Position numbers and translations under genes: made by a program | Part shown: positions 5,417-10,001 of the stretch, piece by piece | Position numbering within the stretch: position 1 is the first letter of the stretch | Layout of the letters: each line of letters starts with the position of its first letter | Assembly (NCBI GenBank): GCA_013152215.1 | Contig: JAADGT010000232.1 | Location: 1-10,001 of the forward strand | Source of the DNA: Deltaproteobacteria bacterium | GTDB taxonomy: Bacteria > Desulfobacterota > Deferrisomatia > Deferrisomatales > Deferrisomataceae | Length of the DNA: 10,001 nucleotides | Direction: 5' to 3' | Notes under the pieces: generated by a model | Told to the model about the DNA's origin: nothing | What the model saw: only the letters and a program-made list of their open reading frames with translations | The model's database searches: none

Positions 5417-6766
5417 GTGCGCGTCATCGTGGTGGGAGCGGGCGAGGTGGGGTTTCACACCGCCGAGCGCCTGGCTTTGGAGGGCCACGACGTGGTGGTG
5501 GTGGAGCACAGCCGTCAGGCGCTGCGCTCCGTGGAGGAGCGGCTGAACGTCATGGCCCTCGAGGGCAACGGCGCCGAGGCCCGGGTGCTGGAGGAGGCGG
5601 GCATCGGGGAGTGCGGCCTGTTCATCGCGGTCACCGACGTGGACGAGGTGAACCTGGTGGCCTGCCTCCTGGCCAAGGAGTACGGGGTGCCGGTCAAGAT
5701 CGCGCGGGTGCGCTCGGTGGCGTACACCGGCCGGGGCGCGGTGCTCAACGCCGAGAAGCTCGGGATCGAGCTCCTGATCAACCCGCTGGAGGCCGTGGCC
5801 CAGGACCTGATCAACATCGCCAGCCACGCCGCCGCCGTGGAGGTGGCCGAGTTTGCGGGGGGCCGGATCCTGTTCGTGGGGTACCCCATCACCCCCGACA
5901 GCCCGGTGGCCGGCCTCACCCTGGCCGAGATCGGGGAGTTGCGCACCATGTACCCGTTCGTGGTGGCCGCCATCACCCGGCATGGCCGCACCCTGATCCC
6001 CCGAGGCGACGACCGGGTGGAACCCGACGACCACGTGTTCCTGGTGATGCGCCAGAAGGACCTGGCCGCGGTGCGATACATGTTCGGGCTGGAGAAGCGG
6101 CAGACCCGGCGGATCTTCGTGTTCGGCGGCGGGTCGGTGGGCCAGCGGGTGGCCGAGCACTTCGAGCACAAACGGGCCGAGGTGACGCTGGTGGAGCCCG
6201 ACCGGGACCGGTGTGAAGAGCTCGCCCGCCGGGCCAACCGGGCCACGGTGATCAACGCGGACATCACCGAGGTGGACGTGCTCCTCTCGGAGGGCATCGG
6301 CAAGGCCGACGTGGTGGTGGCCACCACCCCCAACGAGGAGAAGAACATCCTGGCCTCCCTGTTGGCAAAGCGCCACGGCGCACGGCGGGCCCTGTGCGTG
6401 GTGGACCGGCCGGCCTATGTGGGCCTGGTCCCGAGCCTGGGCATCGACGCCTGCATCAGCCCCCGGCTCTCTACGGCCAGCGCCATCCTCAAGTACGTGC
6501 GCCGGGGCGGGGTGCTCAACGTGGCCACGGTGGAGGAGAACCAGGCCGAGGTGCTCGAGCTGCGGATCCCCGAGGCGTTCGCCTGGGCCCGTCGGCCCCT
6601 GCGGGAGATCCCGTTCCCCGACGGTGCCATCGTGGGCGCCGCCCTACGAGGCGACCGGGCGTTCATCCCCACCGGCGACACCACCCTGGATCCCGGGGAC
6701 CGCATCGTGGTGTTCGCCCTGCCCGAGGCGGTGGTGGCGGTGGAAGACTTCTTCGGCACGTCATGA
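5417..6766 (+). CDS. trkA: Trk potassium uptake regulatory subunit TrkA
   Basis: A 449-residue cytoplasmic protein of normal TrkA length that gates the TrkH membrane subunit according to bound nucleotide (NAD(H) or ATP/ADP). It is a tandem RCK protein. The first NAD-binding fold has GAGEVG at 7-12 with an acidic residue closing the second strand (VVVVE, Glu30), and is followed by an RCK-C domain at about 141-223. The second fold has GGGSVG at 237-242, with its RCK-C domain at about 365-445. The start is GTG with AAGGAGG upstream. The stop overlaps the trkH start as ATGA at 6763-6766, so the two subunits are translationally coupled. A repeat-rich 416-base gap separates it from the divergent cheR. 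Confidence 0.95.
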   Translation: MRVIVVGAGEVGFHTAERLALEGHDVVVVEHSRQALRSVEERLNVMALEGNGAEARVLEEAGIGECGLFIAVTDVDEVNLVACLLAKEYGVPVKIARVRSVAYTGRGAVLNAEKLGIELLINPLEAVAQDLINIASHAAAVEVAEFAGGRILFVGYPITPDSPVAGLTLAEIGELRTMYPFVVAAITRHGRTLIPRGDDRVEPDDHVFLVMRQKDLAAVRYMFGLEKRQTRRIFVFGGGSVGQRVAEHFEHKRAEVTLVEPDRDRCEELARRANRATVINADITEVDVLLSEGIGKADVVVATTPNEEKNILASLLAKRHGARRALCVVDRPAYVGLVPSLGIDACISPRLSTASAILKYVRRGGVLNVATVEENQAEVLELRIPEAFAWARRPLREIPFPDGAIVGAALRGDRAFIPTGDTTLDPGDRIVVFALPEAVVAVEDFFGTS

Positions 6767-8204
6767 ACCTCTTCGCCCTCGCCCGAGTCCTGGGCGGCCT
6801 GGGCCTGGCCCTGACCGCCGTGCTCCTGGTGCCGCTGGCCCTCTCCCTGGCCGACGGCGACGGAGCCCACCCGAGCTTTCTCGCCGCCCTGGCCGCTTCG
6901 GCAGGCCTGGGAGGGGGCCTCCTGGCCCTGGGCCGACGGGGGCCGGCCGAGCTCACCCACCGGGAAGGGTTCGCCGTCGTGACCCTGGGCTGGGTCCTGT
7001 TCGGGCTGGTGGGCGCCCTGCCCTACCGGCTCCACGGCGCCCTGCCCACCATGGTGGACGCGGTGTTCGAGTCCCTCTCCGGGTTCACCACCACCGGGGC
7101 CACCGTGCTCACCGACATCGAGGCCCTCCCCCGGAGCCTGCTGCTGTGGCGGGCCACCACCCACTGGCTCGGCGGCATGGGGATCATCGTGCTGGGGCTC
7201 GCCATCCTGCCCATGCTCGGGGTCGGGGGCATGCAGATGTTCCGGGCCGAGGTGCCGGGTCCGACCGCGGACCGGCTTCGGCCGCGCATCCAAGACACCG
7301 CCAAGCTCCTGTGGGGCGTGTACGTGGCCCTGACCGCCGCGGAGACCCTGCTCCTGATGCTGGGGGGGCTCGGCTGGTTCGAGGCGGTGTGCCATGCCTT
7401 CGCCACCATGGCCACCGGCGGGGCACCCGCAACGCCAGCGTGGCGGGGTTCGGCAGCGCCTACGTGGACGCGGTGATCACGGTGTTCATGTTCCTGGCCG
7501 GCGTGAACTTCGCCCTGCACCACGCGGCCTTGACCGGCGGGTGGCGCCGCATCCGGCAGAACGAGGAGCTGCGGGCCTACGGGCTGCTGACCCTGGCGGC
7601 GGTGGCCGTTCTGATGGTCTCCAACGCGGCCCGCACCTACCCGAACCTCTGGGAGAACCTGCGCTACAGCGCGTTCCAGGCCGTGTCGATCCTGACCACC
7701 ACCGGGTTCGGCACGGCCGACTACGAGGCGTGGCCCGTGGTGGGGCAGGTGCTCCTGGTGCTGCTCATGTTCGTCGGGGGCTGCGCCGGCAGCACCGGGG
7801 GGGGCATGAAGGTGAGCCGGGTGGTGCTGATCGTCAAGCACGCCTGGGCCCAACTCTGGTCGCTCATCCATCCTCGGGGGGTGCGCCTGGTGAAGATGGA
7901 CGGCCGGCCCGTTCCCCCGGAGGTGCTTCAAGGGGTGCTGGGGTTCTTCGCCCTCTACCTTCTGACCACCGGCGGGGGGGCGCTGGCCATGGCCGCCCTC
8001 GGCGTGGACCCGATCACGGCCGTGGCCTCCGTGATCGCCTGCGTGGGCAACATCGGGCCCGGCCTCGGGGGGGTGGGCCCGACCGACAACTACGCCCACC
8101 TGCCCCAGGCCGGCAAGGCCGTGCTCACCTTCTGCATGCTGGCCGGCCGGCTGGAGCTGTTTACGGTGTTCGTGCTGTTCTTCCCCGGGGCCTGGAGAAG
8201 GTAG
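6763..8204 (+). pseudogene. trkH: Trk potassium uptake membrane subunit TrkH, frameshifted
   Basis: Two frames together encode a full TrkH-like K+ transporter of about 480 residues, four pore loops and many membrane helices. The ATG at 6763 overlaps the trkA stop. The first frame gives residues 1-220, with filter loop 1 as TTTGAT at 109-114, and reaches FATMATGG at 7399-7422. It then leaves register and would stop at 7476 after 237 residues. The correct frame resumes at 7422 as GTRNASVAGFG and continues to 8204, with filter loop 3 as TTTGFGT and loop 4 as CVGNIGPGL. The break is therefore exactly in filter loop 2, normally TGGF(S/G)T: a net -1 shift, by loss of four bases coding for the Phe region or of one G from the G-run at 7420-7423. 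Both halves look otherwise intact. Either a sequencing or assembly error or a recent mutation would explain this. Confidence 0.88.
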
Positions 8205-8250
8205 TCGTGCCCACACCTTCCCGGCCCCCCGAGCCTCCCGGAGGCACCGA

Positions 8251-8769
8251 ATGAACCCCTTCGACCTGTTCGTGCTCGTGTTGGCCGGCCTGCTCCTGCT
8301 GGCCGGGATCTGGAAGGGCGCGGTGCGCCAGATCGCGGGGTTCGCCGGGGTGATCCTGGGCGCCGGCGCGGCGCTTCGGTACCACGGCGAGCTGGCCCGC
8401 CTGATCCCCTGGGGCGCGCCGGCCACACGGGAGCTGATCGCGTTCTCGGCCCTACTGGTGGGGACCATCGCGGCGGCGTTCCTAGTGGGGTGGGCGATCT
8501 CGAGGCTCCTGGGGGCGGCCTGCCTGGGGTGGCTGGACCGGACCCTGGGCGCTGCCCTGGGGCTCGTGAAGGCGGTCGTGGTGGCCGCGACCGTGGGATA
8601 CTTCCTGGCCGCGCTCCTGCCGGCCCGTTCACCCCTTGTCCGCGACTCCGTGACCCTGCCCTATGCCCTCCGGGCCGCCGAGACCGCCCTGGACCTCCTG
8701 CCCCCCGCCTACCGAGGGCCCGTGCGGGAGGGCCGGCAAGCCCTGCGGCAGTTGGCCCGCGGAATCTGA
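8251..8769 (+). CDS. CvpA-family inner membrane protein
   Basis: A 172-residue protein with four predicted membrane segments, at about 5-22, 27-44, 63-90 and 104-126, followed by a short hydrophilic tail. The opening NPFDLFVLVLAGLLLLAGIWKG, the G-rich second helix and the WLDRTLGAALGLVKA turn before the last helix are characteristic of the CvpA family, named for colicin V production. The biochemical role of that family is still poorly defined, with links to envelope stress and purine-operon contexts in other bacteria. A GGAGG at 8240-8244 fixes the ATG. The gene starts 46 bases after trkH and ends 14 bases before the beta-grasp gene, so it is probably in the same transcript. Confidence 0.85.
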   Translation: MNPFDLFVLVLAGLLLLAGIWKGAVRQIAGFAGVILGAGAALRYHGELARLIPWGAPATRELIAFSALLVGTIAAAFLVGWAISRLLGAACLGWLDRTLGAALGLVKAVVVAATVGYFLAALLPARSPLVRDSVTLPYALRAAETALDLLPPAYRGPVREGRQALRQLARGI

Positions 8770-8783
8770 ACGGAGGTCCGGCC

Positions 8784-9101
8784 ATGGCCCCGAACTCCCC
8801 CCGCACCGCCCGGATCCTCATGCTCGGGCTCCTGCACACCCTGCGCCGACGGCGGGGCCTGCCAGCCGAGGTGGAGCTGGAGGTGCCCCCCCACGGCACG
8901 CCCGCCGCCGAGGTGGCCCGGCGGCTCGAGCTGCCGGTGGACCGCATCGAGGCCGTGATCGTGAACCACCGCACCCACGACCTCTCCCACCCCATCCGGC
9001 CGGGCGACCGCGCCGCGTTCGTGCCCCAGGGCACGCCCGGCCCCCACCGGTACACCCTGGGCATCTACTCCGCAGGGAAAGGGGGGCGGAACGAACCGTA
9101 G
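8784..9101 (+). CDS. MoaD/ThiS-like ubiquitin-fold (beta-grasp) protein
   Basis: A 105-residue protein. Residues about 27-92 follow the beta-grasp sulfur-carrier pattern: a hydrophobic strand (VELEVPP), the helix AAEVARRLELP, then AVIVNHRTHDLSHPIRPGDRAAFVPQGTPG, with the D-x-x-x-x-(L/I)-x-x-G-D-R signature of the MoaD/ThiS/Mut7-C-ubiquitin group. True sulfur carriers end in Gly-Gly; this one continues past the domain, has GG at 100-101 and ends four residues later in RNEP. Its ability to act as a sulfur carrier is therefore uncertain. The ATG has CGGAGG at 8771-8776. The open frame extends upstream over cvpA but there is no reason to start earlier. No moa or thi genes are near, so the pathway is unknown. 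Confidence 0.75.
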   Translation: MAPNSPRTARILMLGLLHTLRRRRGLPAEVELEVPPHGTPAAEVARRLELPVDRIEAVIVNHRTHDLSHPIRPGDRAAFVPQGTPGPHRYTLGIYSAGKGGRNEP

Positions 9102-9108
9102 CCCCCCT
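9080..9108. terminator. Possible hairpin at the 3' end of the beta-grasp gene
   Basis: AGGGGGGC (9080-9087) pairs perfectly with GCCCCCCT (9101-9108) around a 13-base loop. It overlaps the stop codon of the beta-grasp gene and lies before the convergent LuxR-type gene ending at 9134. No T-run follows on either strand, so this is at best an unconventional terminator. Confidence 0.3.
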
Positions 9109-9133
9109 CCCACCGGATCCGTGGGTTCGGCGG

Positions 9134-10001
9134 CTACCCCGACGCGACACGCTCGGGCCGGTCCCGCTGCCCAGCCGGGGGCCGCAGGCGCTCGAGCAGC
9201 TCGTCGCGGCCCGAGACCTCGGCCTTGGCGTAGATGCGGCGGGCATAGGTCTGGACCGAGGAGGGCGAGATGCCCAGGCGCTCGGCGATGGCGCGGTTGC
9301 TCAGCCCCTGGAGCATACAGGTCGCGACCTCCCGCTCGCGGGAGGAGAGGGGCACCGAACCGAGCCGGGGCAAGGGGTCGTCCCCTGCCACACCCTCCTC
9401 CACCCCGGGCGCCCCGACCGGGGCCCGGACCGGCCCCGCGCCAGGCACGTCCCGCACCGACACGGCGTAGAGCACGAGCAGCGCGCCGTTCACGAAAAAC
9501 GCCCCCAGAAGCGGCAACCCGCCCACGGACCGTGGGCGGCCACGCATCCCAGCCCCAGCCCCCCGCACACACTCGCCAGCCCCAGGGCGAAGCCCCGCAC
9601 GGGATCGGGCTGCCCCAGGCAGTAGGCGAGCACGAAGGCGTCCAGGAATCCCGACCCCCCCTGCATGAGGCCCATGCCGGCGTTCACCCCGGCGGCGCCA
9701 CCCGCTCGAAACGCCGCGAGGGCAGCGAACCCGAGCGCCACCCCCAGAACCAGCGAGGGCTTGGTCCGGCCCCGGCCCAGGTACACGGCGGCCAGCACCG
9801 CCCCCACGTAGGCCGCGAGCTCCGCGCCCGGCAGCCAGGCCACCCGGCCGTAGGCGGGAAACAGCTTCTCGTAGAACACCCCGTTCAAGGCGTAGATGGC
9901 CAGCAGGAACCCCAGGTGCGCCCCGTGAACGAGCCGCGCCGAGGAAGGGGCCGGCGGCGGGGCCACGGGCCTCCACAGAGGAACGATCACCAACGCGGCC
10001 G
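9134..10001 (-). pseudogene. MFS-like membrane protein with C-terminal LuxR-type HTH, frameshifted and partial
   Basis: Read from the right edge, the minus strand encodes about six hydrophobic segments: around HLGFLLAIYALNGVFYE, AAYVGAVLAAVYLG, LVLGVALGFAALAAF, a glycine-rich MGLMQGGSGFLDAFVLAYCL, FALGLASVCGGLGLGC, and LPLLGAFFVNGALLVLYAV. The C terminus is a LuxR/GerE helix-turn-helix: LSSREREVATCMLQGLSNRA followed by IAERLGISPSSVQTYARRIYAKAEV. Membrane-bound LuxR regulators with an MFS-like sensor half are a known architecture, and the first half probably lies beyond the edge. The frame breaks at about 9515-9530: one frame ends at 9490 and the other carries the sixth helix and the HTH. Adding one G to the GGG at 9520-9518 (minus strand) restores HGPWAGLPLLGAFFVNG. 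The frame is open to the window edge, so the start is not visible. Targets are unknown. Confidence 0.75.
9519..9539. repeat. Perfect 9-bp hairpin at the LuxR-gene frameshift
   Basis: CCGCCCACG (9519-9527) and CGTGGGCGG (9531-9539) are exact complements around a three-base loop. The structure lies within the coding region exactly where the frame is lost, and a GC-rich hairpin of this kind is prone to polymerase slippage and sequencing compression. Confidence 0.7.

Noticed and set aside
7417..7430. Programmed -1 ribosomal frameshift as an explanation for split trkH
   Set aside because: No slippery heptamer is present, the G-run is only four long, and no TrkH is known to me to use recoding.
7023..8468. 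Minus-strand open frame of 481 codons across trkH and cvpA
   Set aside because: Antisense to genes with recognisable membrane helices and pore motifs; the translation is His/Gly/Gln-rich without domains.
1..10001. CRISPR array, tRNA, rRNA, prophage or defence system
   Set aside because: No regularly spaced direct repeats with spacers, no cloverleaf or rRNA signature was seen, and no nuclease, integrase, transposase or toxin-antitoxin gene was recognised.

Overview
This is a GC-rich stretch of bacterial chromosome with G/C-biased third positions, Shine-Dalgarno-led genes and ATGA overlaps. The genes are ordinary Gram-negative housekeeping and signalling genes: serA, trkA/trkH, cvpA, cheR with PilZ, and an RluA-type synthase. 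Together with repeat-laden intergenic gaps, this suggests a high-GC deltaproteobacterium (Desulfobacterota-like). That placement is an impression from gene style, not a demonstrated phylogeny.

Layout. (1) 1-92, minus strand: the first codons of an exported protein with a clear signal peptide, cut by the window edge. (2) 93-480: a divergent gap holding repeat copy A and a sigma70-like promoter. (3) 481-1927, plus: a small cysteine-rich protein of unknown function and an RluA-family pseudouridine synthase, one nucleotide apart. (4) 1928-2211: repeat copy B, a nested palindrome. (5) 2212-3804, plus: full-length serA (3-phosphoglycerate dehydrogenase). (6) 3793-5000, minus: a coupled cheR-pilZ pair converging on and overlapping serA. 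(7) 5001-5416: a repeat-filled divergent gap with several hairpins, a REP-like palindrome and degenerate short repeats. (8) 5417-9101, plus: trkA, trkH (frameshifted), cvpA-like and a MoaD/ThiS-like beta-grasp protein, tightly packed. (9) 9134-10001, minus: the C-terminal half of a multi-TM (MFS-like) protein ending in a LuxR-type HTH, also frameshifted and cut by the right edge.

How the genes work together. trkA and trkH encode the cytoplasmic gating subunit and membrane subunit of one K+ uptake system. cheR and the PilZ gene link chemoreceptor methylation with cyclic-di-GMP sensing and are translationally coupled. serA starts serine biosynthesis on its own, without serC nearby. No complete new system is evident. 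The points most worth a second look are: the paired palindromic repeats that bracket the cysteine-rich/RluA genes, one of them filling the serA leader; the two net -1 frameshifts at G-runs, one in a TrkH selectivity-filter loop and one beside a 9-bp hairpin in the LuxR gene; the cysteine-rich orphan protein; and the mosaic of repeats between cheR and trkA.
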